Source: Citrus sinensis
Lineage: Eukaryota; Streptophyta; Magnoliopsida; Sapindales; Rutaceae
DNA: 64,000 nucleotides
Direction: 5' to 3'
Assembly: GCF_022201045.2 (NCBI RefSeq)
Contig: NC_068559.1
Location: forward strand, 25,551,501-25,615,500
Shown piece by piece: positions 49,401 to 64,000 of the stretch. The notes under the pieces are model-generated. The model saw only the letters and a list, made by a program, of their open reading frames with translations, had not been told where the DNA came from and made no database searches. Both the position numbers and the translations under genes were made by a program. Numbering within the stretch: position 1 is the stretch's first letter; every line of letters starts with the position of its first letter.

Positions 49401-51938
49401 AAGAACATTCATTATGGTAACATCCTTGAAATTCAAAACCTATAGACGAACATTTTCTGAGGGGTGTAATAGTAACACAAGAATAAAGTAAATGATGAGA
49501 TTTTTTACGGATTTGGCTACAAAGACCAAATTAATTGTTTCCCTTAATACATGAAGATGGACCATGTACCATATCAAGTATTTAAGTGAATTATATAAAA
49601 TGTTAAAACGAATTAAAGCCATTAAATTTCTGATGTTACACAAATCTTGTTTCATTTCCCTACCAATGATTACTATTGTCAGCATTCAGCACTTATTATT
49701 TAGAATCGATTTATACCACAAAGAGCTTGTCAAGCTTTACACGCACACATGCAAAGGGCTTCCCATCTGCTGTTTAGATTGAGCTATTCATAATAGATAT
49801 GTTAATCTACATGTGATTTAGTTACTAAGTATACATTAGAAACCTTGCAAGGAAACCGGCCACTTATGTTACCTTTCTCTATTTGTTTTTGCCATCAATA
49901 ACGCAGAGCCAATTTTATTCAGTATTTACTTGAGACAGAAGGCAAGCACATACTCACACACCCACATCAGACTCAGAAGACAAGTTAAAGAAACTAACAG
50001 CTCATGGGTAGAATTATGAATTTAACCATTGCCCAAAGCAAGCACATAAACCAGTTAGATCTAGAATTTAACAATTAAACAAAGGACCAAAGTTACATTG
50101 TCAGCAGTCAAGCACATTGACCAAATGACCCAAGCAATAAAAATACCATTTGGCGAAGGGCAGAATCAAAGGATGATCTCTTTGGAGCAGAACTTGAGGA
50201 CAGAATTCTTGGTGATTTCTTAGAGAAGGCTGGAGCTCTGTTATTTGGATATGCACCAACTCTCTTTGACACTGAGTAGTCGGAGCCACCAATAGGAATA
50301 GACTGTAGAGAGTCCATGTCATCATCACCAGAAGATGCGAAAGAACCTTTACTATGAGAGCTAAATCGATCTCGATCATGACTATGTGAAGAACTGATAC
50401 TTCTAGAAGCAGTAGGAGACATTGATTGCCTGCTGAATTTTGAAGTTGAATCCTTACCATTTCTCGATGCTGGTGAGGAACCCCTCACGTAAGAGGCCGG
50501 TCGATCAGACAAGGATGTCCGAAGATTGGGTGGTGCTTCCAAAGAGAAGCCAGGGATATTTGACTGCCATCCCCTAATTTTTGGAGAGGCAGAATTACCT
50601 CGACTTGTCCTTATGGGAGAAGTTCCCCTCACACTTGGTGAGACTGCAGTACCCCTTGAACCTGTACTCATCCTCCGTGGAGTTGGAGTAGAAGACCTCG
50701 GTGCAGATGTAGAGGATTTACTTGGGGGAGGAGATGGCCTCCGTGTTGGAGTAGCAGACCGCAGAGCAGGAGTTGGACTGGATTGAGGCGCTGAAGACGG
50801 CCTTCCTCTCGTTGACTGGAATGAACTATTCCCAGATCGAGGTGATGGGCTTAAGCGATTTGGACTTGGACTACCCCTACTGCTTCTGTAACTTTTCTCC
50901 ATCTACATAAAAATGCACATCTGATGTAAAAGACATGGAACAGAGATGTATGTACTGAGTACTTTAAGCAACTTTTTATGGAATTATGAGAAGGACATAG
51001 AGTCTGATGACATACTGTTGATGATCTCGATATAGAAATTGGTTGGCTCCGAGGCCTGCCCTTCCGTGCAACATTAACTGGTGCCGGCTCATCATCCAAT
51101 GAACGAAAAAGAGGGGTGTCGGGAGGAGTCAACAACCTTCAAAATCAGTGATGTTAGGGATCCGACCAATGCCAAGAATAATAATAATTAGCTTAAGAAC
51201 AGAAAAGGGGAGATAATTTCTAGGTGCTAGCAGTAAAATAATAAGAATTCACTTTAAAGCATTTGGGAATTGAAAGTTTCTGACAGGCATATGTTTATCT
51301 TCTTGAAAAATATATAGCCGGAAAATGCATTATTGAATTACACGTGTAGCATACACAACACTCACTTAGGCGCAATCTTTATCTCTTGGTCAGTCACTTG
51401 CAAACTTAATAAGTTCGTTGAGTGTCAGAGAACCGGAGAATAAATACGAGGATAAAATTGCTCAAAATAAAAGTAGGAGAAGAAAATAAAAATGACCCAC
51501 CAATCATAGTCATTCTTCTCCCCATCTGCATTTAGCAGGTCACTCCTCTCTCCTCGAACAGGAATCGAGATTCCAAGCTTGATATCCGAAAAGTGTCTCA
51601 GTTTTGTAGCTGCAAAAAACAGTCCACAACAAAACAGAAGAATTCAGCATCGTTAGACCGCGGAATCAGACAAAAATGGAAATTGTTCCACTTGTAGCAA
51701 CATAAATCCAAATAAAGACGTCAACTCGGTTTAGAAAATTACAGAAAGTGTCTTCAAAGTCATCAGACGACTGAAGCAAAAAGGTCTCCTTTTCTTTGGT
51801 CTGCATTTCATTGAACAAAGCAAGGTCATCATCTTTCTCTCTGAACAGTATTCCGCTCTCAAAACTTCGCCCTCGCTTGTGACTCTCCCCTCTCAGCTCT
51901 CTCCCAGGAGAACACTTCAATGCCGGAGAAGGAGGCAT
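46492..51938 (-). CDS. Large Ser/Pro-rich protein with CaaX C-terminus (At1g27850-like)
   Basis: Six exons: 51938-51743, 51609-51501, 51136-51016, 50902-50147, 49394-47438, 46919-46492; 1188 residues. The start is the first ATG (51938); the frame is open upstream but begins with GTG. Order: conserved N-terminus ([10 protein letters not shown]; then [24 protein letters not shown] near 100), a 250-residue Ser/Pro/Arg basic block (143-394) with repeated [13 protein letters not shown] motifs, a long acidic Ser-rich region with a C-x2-C/C-x2-C pair (558-581), and a C-terminal helix-rich segment with basic [12 protein letters not shown]. The last residues are CNCTIM. The SPR-rich block recalls microtubule-associated plant proteins, but the function is unknown. 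From memory it resembles At1g27850, close to RECQ5 in Arabidopsis too. Confidence 0.85.
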
Positions 51939-54604
51939 CGCTGTAAACCAAGCCAAACCAAACCCACCCGCTCCAAAAATCACCTCTCCAACCTCCCCCT
52001 CCACCCCTCACAATCCGTAATAAAAAAACCACCGCACCAAACCCAACAGCTCATCATTCACAATCACAAATTCACATCCAGATATAATTTACAAATGAAA
52101 CAGCTTATTTCCACAAATTGCTGCAACACACAAGCTTCAACAAAACTAGTTAAATTCCAAGTTTAGCCACCAAATTCAAACGCAAATCACTCATTAGTCA
52201 ATCCCGAAGCTAATTCCCTGAATCTCGAAACCCTAAATTATCCTCAGACAGAAGATCCCGATAACCGGCAGTCACTAAAAGCCAAACCCTAAATTAACTG
52301 AAATTTCAACTTCTATAATTCGCCTCCAGCTAAACTTCAAAACAAACAAGTGAAATACATACACACCTAAAATACACTACCCACTCAGCTTGAGATAGGC
52401 TGGAGTCAGTCCGGTCGACTTACCATAAATTGAAGTCAAAACAGATAATGTGAAAGCTCGTTGAGCGGCGGGAGTAAAGTTAAGATCTCAAATTTTTGGA
52501 GAGATACAAAAAATTAAACTTTAAATGCTCAATTACAGTTGCCACGAATGTCGTACCGAACCACTCGGATCTATCGCATTGAATGCGTTGTCATGCAGGC
52601 ACAGATCGATTACTACTTGACTCTCTGTCGAGATCGATCTGTTTCAATGAACTGAAACCATTTTCAATTTTTTCTTTTTTCCCGTTTTCGTTTTTGCTGT
52701 TGCCGCTTTTGTTTTTCTTCAGATTTGCTTCTTTCCTTTCCTCCGTTACCAAAGCTTTCGTTTTTCTTCCTGTGATTTTCTTTTCTTTTTTGCTTTTCAG
52801 CTTTTTTCCCCCCCTTAATTTATATTTTAGTTTATATAAAATGCGGTAATTTCTTCCATTTTTTGATTTTAAATAAATAAATAAATGCTTTATTTAAGAA
52901 GCAAAATAGATAAAATGAAAGCTTAGGTTAATAAATGCTCAACCATATCTTTAAAAGGCCTCCGAGTCGTTAAAGTATTGTCTGATTTGCCGTATTGAAT
53001 ATTGATGATTTTAATTCTAACCTATTAATAATATCGGTCTCATTTTTACTCATTTCCAATGTACCCTCGAAAACTCTTAAACAGTCTTTTATGATGATGA
53101 TTTAATTTGACGAGTATCATCAATACACACTGTACTTTAACAGGGGAATTTTGTGAGGCTTGTAGCTTGTGAGATGGAAAATAAAAATTAATAAATAAAA
53201 CATTAGAATCAGTTAGTCTAATTCACAAATATTATATTTCATATTATAAAATAGTGAAATTTGTGTTGATTAATTACATTTATCATTGTTTTAATTAATT
53301 AATATTATACTTAGCGTGACTTGTAAATATCAGCTATGGTTTTTAGATGAATATATAATTTAACGATAACGGTCGAATGTTTTGGTCTCAAATTATGAAA
53401 AAAAAAAAAAGAAAAGAAAGGAAAATGTAACATTAGCAGTAAAGTGATCATGTTAACGTATTACGTGATCATTAGCAGTGTTCCAATTTTCAAATAAGGG
53501 AAAGATTAGAATGATGTCGTTTTAATTGGTGGGTGGAGAAAACTTAAAAAATGCTTGACAGTAATGATAACAGCTCCAATAGTATCCAAAGATTTGATCA
53601 TCGACCAAATTTTAATTAAGAAAAAAAAAAGAAAATAGAAAGACAAAGCAGTAAGCATATGTTTAATTAATACGTCCATATCACCTTTTATCACTTAGCA
53701 CCACCTTGCTTTAGGTGGCTGCACTTTGTTCTATTAAATTATTTTAGTAAGCTTTCTATTGTCACGTCGCTTGGATAAAGATAAATCTTGGCAAGAAGTT
53801 GACGCGAGATCTGCCAATTAACCCTTTTTTGTGACATCAACATTGATAAGATACTTTTTTTTATTTATAATTTAATATCAAAATTAACAATTTGCTGATA
53901 GACCATTAGATGGTTTATCAAATTAAGATTATAAAATTTTATGTAATGTTCAACTTAAGAGATTCACCGGACGGTAATAATTTATAAGAGGGGTGGGCTC
54001 GTCATGCGAATACGACTCATTCCCTATCTCATACTGTACATTAATTTACTTTTTAATAATAATTGCATTCGTAATCATGGTCGGATTTAAGAAGAAAATA
54101 AAATTAAAATAATTCACAGATAGTGCTTTTGATTCATGAGAAGTCCTTGACAATGATTCAATGACCGCAGTTTTAACTCATTTTTCAACTCTCTTTTTCG
54201 GATCACACGTGAGGCCCGTGGGCTTCGGTGGGTACAAGTTACCACAAGCCTACAAGGCAATGATGATGAAATGACGGGAGTTACTAAAGAAAGTGAGACT
54301 TTGGCTCGAAAGCGTCCTTCAATGACAAGTGTCGTCAATCCGACATTCGATCTTAAGTCAAATCGTACTTTTAATAATAGATCCAACGGTGGACAAACCA
54401 CATTAACTTTTTACTTTGTTTCCCTAAAAGCCCAAGGTAAACAGTAAATATCATCGCTGACTATGTTTTTAAAAGTCAAAAGAGAAAAACTGCGTCGTTT
54501 GTTGGGCGCTTCTCGAAAACAAGATTTTTAATTGAAGAACGACGTCGTTGGGTCCGCAGGGGTTTAGGATTTAAAATTAAAATACAAAAACCGGCGCAGT
54601 GCAG
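51939..54604. other. Divergent promoter region
   Basis: Lies between two genes transcribed away from each other. The first 500 bp probably hold the 5' UTR of the minus-strand gene. A G-box (CACGTG) is at 54206-54211, about 400 bp upstream of the Iojap-type gene. The rest is AT-rich with no gene seen. Confidence 0.45.
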
Positions 54605-54625
54605 ATGTGTCTGTGTGGGTTCTGA
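54605..54625 (+). promoter_or_regulatory. Upstream ORF before the Iojap-type start
   Basis: A six-codon frame (MCLCGF) whose TGA ends 5 bp before the main ATG at 54631. If the transcript starts upstream of it, it could lower initiation at the main start. The transcription start is not known. Confidence 0.4.
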
Positions 54626-54630
54626 ATCAG

Positions 54631-56722
54631 ATGTTGGCGGCCCTAAGAAACCGATCTCTCAATCTTTTGAAATCACTATCATCATGGAAGCAGCAAGAGC
54701 TGTGTCTGAGATTATCGTCTTTGTCCACCGTTTCGGGAACTGACGACGGGTTGCTGAATTTACAAGATGTGGAGAAGATATTGACTGACGTCAGAGCAGA
54801 CGACGTTAAGGTGATACCGGTCGGAGAGAAATGTGATTGGACAGATTATATGGTGATTGCCACCGGTAGGTCCACGTGGCACGTCAAGAATATCGCTCAA
54901 GCCATTATTTACAAGGCAGTTTCATTTATTCCCTCGTTTTTTTCTTTTAGAAAATAAAATTTAAAACCCTAATATTCTGTTTGAGTATTGCTCTTTAAAA
55001 TGTAGATGAAAATTCTAACTTTTTTTTATAGTTTAATATTTTGTTGGCGATTAATTGTGCGACTAGGGCAGTAGGTATTGGTTATTGTTATTGATATATT
55101 TTGTTGGCATGAATAGGCTAAGCAGAGGCAGAGAGAGGTAGGAGCTAAGCAGATGATGCTACCCAGTGTTCAAGGGCAGGATACAGGAAAATGGGTTATC
55201 ATCGACTCTGGTTTGTGTCAGATTATCAACTCTTTATAACCAGTTATGTAGATGCTTTGAAGTGATGTGCTTGCTATTATGTGAAATCAATTCAATCGTA
55301 GTACTTAATGATATATTTAAATTTTGTATAGAAATATCAAATTGACTAATGTAACTTAATGATTGTAATGTTTCACTAGAAATTTGGAATGTTTTGTCAT
55401 AAGTGCTAATTCTTGACATTATGTAGCTAAGTGGTGGTAATAATGATGCATATGTATTGTTACTGTTGTTGATATCCCTTTTCATTAGGCAAAGTGATTG
55501 TTCACGCACTTGATGAGAATGCTAGAGCCTACTACAATTTGGAAGACCTTTGGACCTCAGAGCCATCTAAATCAGCAACAGTTCAGGTAAGTCAATATTT
55601 ACTTCAAAAAGACACTCTATTTTGATCTCTCGCCTTTTGAGCTGTTTACTCGATCATGTGGAAGTTGAATCCCTTATATTTTGAACTATCATTGTTCTTG
55701 TCAGCATAAAAGCTGAACCTAGAAAAATTACAGACAGTATTAGCTAGCATCTTATGAGTTTGTCAATGTGGTTTGAAAGATAAACTGAGACTAATTACTT
55801 CAAAGTATCATTTAGCATCTTAAGAGCTTGTCAATGTGGATAGAGGCCTGTGATGTGGAATGTACATGGGCCTTTAATTTGTTGTTGACACATTGTCTGA
55901 TCTTGGGAAGCCGGCTCGATTACCATAGTATAATAGATATGTTAACATCAAATCCCTTTGAACTGAGCTATCAATATGTAATTGTGAATATTCTGTACAT
56001 CTTCTCCCTTTGATCAGCCATTATTATAATGATGTCAATATACTTGCCAAAATCTTAAAAGATTACTTAATATTATTAATTTTTTTTAATTCATTTGAAC
56101 ATCAACTTATATAGTTATAGATCACAGAAATCTAAATGGATTTTGGATTGTGTAGAAAGCATGCACTAATCCTTTTTGTTAGATTCATTACTATTATGGT
56201 CTTAGTTCAGAGCAGAAACTAGATGATGGCATGAATGTGAAATTTTGGTTGACTGAAATCTGAGCAATGGAAGTCAGAAATAAGAGAAATATTCTCTGTA
56301 TCTATTCTAAGGAATTGGTTGATTTTTATGTTGGGCTAGCTGAATACAATCTGCTGCTGAAATATTGAGCATAAATAAATGCAAACGACTCTTAAGGAAA
56401 GTTTTAAACAGTTTTTGGATTAATTTGTAACCAATTTCGACTCAGTCAACTATGTATAATTGAAATTCAAATATTATTACCACTCTCTTTTTCAAAGATT
56501 GTGTAGACTGCAAGTTGGTGAGGGGGCCAAAAAAAAAAACTCCCCCAACAGCAGTTAGTTTCCTGTTGAAAATGCTTTGATATAGATGTCAAATACCTGT
56601 GTTGTTTGGTTTCCCTCACTAACATTCTTCCTTTTGATTGGCATGTTCAGGATTTGCAAAAAGCATTTGTTAAGGTTCGTCGCAAGAATAATTCCAAAAA
56701 GCCAGTGGAAAAAAGTGCTTAG
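54631..56722 (+). CDS. Organellar Iojap/RsfS-type protein
   Basis: Four exons: 54631-54915, 55117-55210, 55489-55586, 56651-56722, giving 182 residues. Residues 1-45 are Arg/Ser/Leu-rich without acids at first, like a mitochondrial presequence. The DUF143 domain spans about 48-155: LQDVEKILTDVRADDVKVIP, DWTDYMVIATGRS.WH, then GKWVIIDSGKVIVHALDE and YYNLEDLW. Family members bind large-subunit protein uL14 and block subunit joining (ribosome silencing factor); the plant mitochondrial/plastid forms are assumed to act on organelle ribosomes. The first intron is ambiguous: the conserved YKAKQ reading needs a GC donor at 54916, while a GT donor at 54919 with the acceptor before 55123 gives YKAQ. 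Similar to Arabidopsis At1g67620, from memory. Confidence 0.9.
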
Positions 56723-57825
56723 TCACAAGAATAATTCCAAAAAGCCACGCTCACTTTGGTGTAATGAGAGTGTCGTTTGAGTTTTCTTCTTTGCAATTAT
56801 AGCTTCTTACATTATGAAGATCAATGTTTGATATGTGAACCGACATTTTTAATGTTATCTGGTAATTGGTAGCCTCTTCCTAGAGTTTGTATATATTGGT
56901 GACTTTCAATTGTCGGTTTTTTTTTTTCATTATTATTATATTTAGTAAATTGGAGCTTTTCATTTCAAGCCGTAGATCAACTTTGCCTTTGTTTACTTTG
57001 TAATGATTTTGCCTCTTTTTTTTTTTCTTTTTTTTTTTTAAGGCGGAAGCTCATATTTTGACCAGCATTTGCTATTAAAAATTGAAAATTTATTTACAGA
57101 TGACATGTTTGATAAGGTATGGGTTTTGGTGTAATAAAGGTGTAATTTTCCCAATTGAGGCACTATCAACCTCTTCACAGACAAGTCATTTTCCTTATTG
57201 TTGATATTGAATTTGACCTCCCACATTTTTTTTAATCATTGGGTGGTAGTATTTTAGGACCGTGGTTTATTTTAATTCCTTTCTGGGTTAGGACTTCTTA
57301 TTGCAATTAGAATTTAGGGTTACGATTAGACTAGAATTAACAATGTGTTGAGCTACTCCCCTCTCTTAAATCTTTTCTCCCTCTCAGTTCTTCTCTTCTC
57401 TAAATTCTTAAATTATTCTTATCTTTCTGTCGAAAGTAGTTAGTCATAGGGTATTGAAAACTGAAATTTCATGTGAGCTTTGGAATCGTTGATAGATTCT
57501 CTTAAAAAATTCTCCTAAAAAGCTCTGTTTTTTCCCCCCCTCCCAAGTGAATTAACAGATAGCGGATTCTAATTAATTTCTTAATTTATAATAAATCCAA
57601 ATCCAAAACAAGACAGAAAATAGACAGAAATCCAAAACAGAAGAGGAAATCGACAGAAATTCGGTTTGGTTTGGTACAAGAGTGTCCATATATATTTGCT
57701 CTCGGGTAAAGGGTTCAAGCTATACGGTTATATGCTTGAACGGGCTCAAAAGTATCCCGGATATTTATTTGTATTTAAGTCCGCTTCTCTTCTCTGCTTC
57801 CCAAACTAAACAAGCTGCTTCGGTT
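56723..57825. other. 3' UTR of Iojap-type gene and F-box promoter region
   Basis: Begins with a second copy of the 22-bp end of the upstream coding sequence (56726-56747). Poly-T tracts near 57019-57042. No gene seen. Confidence 0.45.
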
Positions 57826-58647
57826 ATGGCGCGCAGCTGGATGTTTAGCTTTCTCTCAATAATGAAGGGAACCAGAAAGAAAAGAGACAAAGTTGAAGGC
57901 ACCTGGATTAGTAGCTCTCTCTCAATAACGAAGAGAACCAGAAAAAAACGAAAGAAATTGGGAACGTCCATTGAGTCTCTTCCACACGCTTTGCTAACAG
58001 AGGTTATGGCTCAAGTCGCCTCTACTTCATTGGTCGATCTTTCTCGCCTTAAATTGAGTTGCAAATACTTTCTTCAAGCTGCTGACGACGACTTCGTCTT
58101 CGAGCATGCATCCCTGGACAAGTTCTACGTAGTCTGGCCTATGACTGACAGACATGCTAGCTTATTTTTGATGCGCTGCAAAAAGAGTGGAAACCCTGAA
58201 GCCCTTTACAGACAAGGCATGCACGACTACTTCAGTCTTGGCCTTACAAATTCGGGTTTCAGGCTACTGAAACGAGCTGCCGACAAGAAACACCCAGAGG
58301 CGACCTATGTGTACACCATTATTATGCTTTTGTGCTGTGGGAGTCAGTTCAAGAAACAGGGTTTCGAGCTTTTGAGTTCGTTGAAGAGTACTTATGGGAT
58401 CAGGGAATGCCGAACGAAGATCCGTGCTGGAGTTATTAATAGCTTGTGGATACGTAATATTACTGTTGATCAACATGGGGAGTACAGTGCCGAAACCTGC
58501 GACTGCTTGCGCACAAGGATGAGAGGGTGGGATGATGGATTAGATAAACTTATTGGTTCTTGTGAATCTTGCTTGTGTGTTACGGAAGTTAATTTCTTTT
58601 GTGATTTGCTTAGGTCTTCATCCTGCTGTAAAGAGTGGTCTTTTTAG
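57826..58647 (+). CDS. Intronless F-box protein (At1g67623-like)
   Basis: One exon, 273 residues from the ATG at 57826 (the frame is open from a GTG at 57682, but there is no earlier ATG). A basic N-terminus with an in-frame 22-residue duplication (LSI-K-TRKKR units) resembles a nuclear localisation signal. The F-box lies at about 49-92 (SLPHALLTEVMAQVASTSLV...LKLSCKYF). It is followed by a Sel1-like helical stretch (ALYRQGMHDYFSLG, then GFRLLKRAADKKHPEATYVY) and a Cys-rich C-terminus (SCESCLC, SSSCCKEW). It is probably a substrate adaptor of an SCF ubiquitin ligase; the target is unknown. From memory it resembles At1g67623/At2g35280-type proteins, next to the Iojap gene in Arabidopsis as well. 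Confidence 0.85.
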   Translation: MARSWMFSFLSIMKGTRKKRDKVEGTWISSSLSITKRTRKKRKKLGTSIESLPHALLTEVMAQVASTSLVDLSRLKLSCKYFLQAADDDFVFEHASLDKFYVVWPMTDRHASLFLMRCKKSGNPEALYRQGMHDYFSLGLTNSGFRLLKRAADKKHPEATYVYTIIMLLCCGSQFKKQGFELLSSLKSTYGIRECRTKIRAGVINSLWIRNITVDQHGEYSAETCDCLRTRMRGWDDGLDKLIGSCESCLCVTEVNFFCDLLRSSSCCKEWSF

Positions 58648-60014
58648 AATTTTAGTACTGATTATATGTATTTCGAAATTTTAGAATTTGTTCAGAAAGT
58701 AGACATCTCAAAGCGAAAGCGGTGTCATGCCCCTCGAAATTCTGGAATTTCTTTTTCACATAGCCATTATGGTTTTATTAGTTTTGATATCTTTACTGAC
58801 ATAATTTTTCAGAGCGGAGCTATTGGCACTCCTCTCATATTCTTTTAAAACGCTATTATAAGTACACCCCATTAAACAATGCTAGAAATTGTGTTATTAT
58901 TATTATTATTAGTAGTCAGTTTAATTCCAAAACTGTCCTCCTTCTAAATTTGATTCTCTCTCTCCAACACCCTACAATAAACATCGGCAATATTGCCATG
59001 TTTTTGGCCCAGTCATTCATGTAATTTTCGGTCCATCTCTTGAGTTTTTCTTCTCTTGCAATTTTGCTATTAGAAAAATTCTTTTAGTTCCCATTCATTG
59101 ATTTATGCTAAGCTATTGGACAATCATGGTTTTTTAAAACAAAAGATTGTCGTCCTTATAACTCTTTGTTTTGGTTTTTCAGATGCCTTAAACTCAACAA
59201 TTAACTGATCTTTGGAATGGGATTAATGATCAATACCCAAAAACCTTAAACAACAGTAATTATATTTATACGGGTGTGTGATTTTAGAGACAAAAAAAAA
59301 AAAAAAACTAAATTTACATGTGTCCTCAAATGTAATTACCAAAGAAAAAGGATTTTATTAGTTTGATAAAGAGGTGCCAATGGCTTCACTCAAATTTTTT
59401 ATATCGTTAAATGAATAATTCTTTATTTTTAAATTGAAAAGAAATTAAAATATTTGTTCGAAGTTAGGAGAGTTATTTTGTGGTGGGTGAATAAATATTA
59501 GGAATATTGACATTGAAATTTTAACTTGTAACGTGACGGTACTTACCTATTGGATAATATAATAATAATTTTAAAATTAATAATTTATTAATAAATAACT
59601 CATATAATAAAAATATAAATTGAGATCAAAATATTAGAATCCCCGGGCGCTCTCAAATCATGCCCGGGAGAAGAGCATTAGATGAGCAGATCAACTAATT
59701 TTGATTACTAATTACCGAAACGGCAGAATAAGTCATAATAATATCATCTAATTGCAATCTTGCCACGTACACAATAAGTAGCTGACGGCTGAGATCTACA
59801 AGGTCCATTGGGTGCATGGTAAATAAATAAAAAAACAGGCCTGATACTGTCCACCAAGACAAAAGTAAGTATACAGAAGAGCACAGTGGCTCCCCAGCAA
59901 CCTCATTCGCATCACATAAAAGCCACACGAACTTCGTTCACATCGCCACTCCAAAACAGTCTCCGGATTTTCCAAAGCAAAAACAATTTTTTTTTTTTTT
60001 TTTTTGGTTGGCTT
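58648..60014. other. Spacer upstream of 3-oxoacyl-ACP reductase gene
   Basis: AT-rich, no gene seen. A short palindrome (cccgggcgctctcaaatcat then gcccggg, 59642-59668) and a 19-T run at 59987-60005 directly before the TATA box are the only notable sites. Confidence 0.5.
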
Positions 60015-60022
60015 GTATAAAA
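60015..60022 (+). promoter_or_regulatory. TATA box of the 3-oxoacyl-ACP reductase gene
   Basis: gtataaaag, 107 bp before the ATG at 60122, a usual plant promoter distance (start near 60045 expected, 5' UTR about 75 bases). It follows a 19-T tract, which may exclude nucleosomes. Confidence 0.6.
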
Positions 60023-60121
60023 GGGAGCGAGCAAGGAAGCGTCTCTCGAAGCCATTACCACAAAACTTCATTTCTGGCTACCCTCTTGTCTTGGATTATT
60101 TCGTTTCGCGGAAAACCTCTC

Positions 60122-63692
<3,571 letters not shown>

Positions 63693-64000
63693 TGATTTTA
63701 CAAGCTATATGTTTCTTCTGATTTTCCATTTCTGATTCTTCAAATTTTTTATTTCACTGCCTTGTCTTTTGTCAAGCAAAATCTTCTCGAGCCTGAATCT
63801 TTGCTGGATTTGAAGTTTTCTGTGGAAAATATTACTAAATAGTCCTCAGCATTCATCATGAGCAGCGGATTTAAACTTGCAATTTTCATGTGAATATTTT
63901 TGTGTCCTCATTTATTATACATAGAGATACTAAAGGCATCAAATTTATCACTCCCTTGTTTTCACTGCTTCAATCAAATCTTTGATGGCGCTTGAAAAGA

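Overview
This is nuclear DNA of a dicot plant. Genes are widely spaced, carry many short AT-rich introns with GT-AG borders, sit between AT-rich spacers and are interrupted by LTR-retrotransposon remnants, MITEs and minisatellites. There are no operons, ribosome binding sites or prokaryotic signals. Protein style and repeat content resemble a woody rosid such as Citrus; that is an inference from memory, not something the sequence proves.

Layout. A DUF3537 seven-helix membrane protein (+, 1897-4725) is followed by an F-box pseudogene and the 3' half of a Ty1/copia element (6153-8676), then a 4.5-kb non-coding stretch with two recent tandem duplications. Next are a CDKG-type cyclin-dependent kinase (-, 13198-16100); an AT-rich spacer with a remorin pseudogene and a solo LTR that has an exact target duplication; an FAD monooxygenase of the EMB2421 type (+, 21701-26000); a DUF212 / VPO-related membrane protein (-, 26567-28823); and a 19-exon RecQ5-type helicase (-, 30835-37304). 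A 9-kb transposon-rich desert (37.3-46.4 kb) holds two kinds of MITE, a hAT-like element nested in another element, a second solo LTR and pieces of an unrecognised gene. After it come a 1188-residue Ser/Pro-rich protein ending in a CaaX box (-, 46492-51938), an organellar Iojap/RsfS-type protein (+, 54631-56722), an intronless F-box protein (+, 57826-58647) and the first nine exons of plastid 3-oxoacyl-ACP reductase (+, 60122 to beyond the right edge).

How the genes relate. They are independent housekeeping or regulatory genes: cell-cycle/splicing kinase, DNA repair helicase, plastid fatty-acid synthesis, organelle ribosome silencing factor, flavin monooxygenase. I see no pathway cluster. What links them is ancestral order: from memory, most best relatives lie in a few paralogous parts of Arabidopsis chromosome 1 (around At1g24340-24360, At1g27850-27880 and At1g67570-67623).

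No previously undescribed system is evident. The best leads are gene-structure oddities (a GC-AG intron and a duplicated splice acceptor in RECQ5, a splice-site ambiguity in the Iojap gene), a farnesylation-type C-terminus on a large disordered protein, and well-delimited young insertions. All exon models were built by eye; reading frame was checked across every junction.
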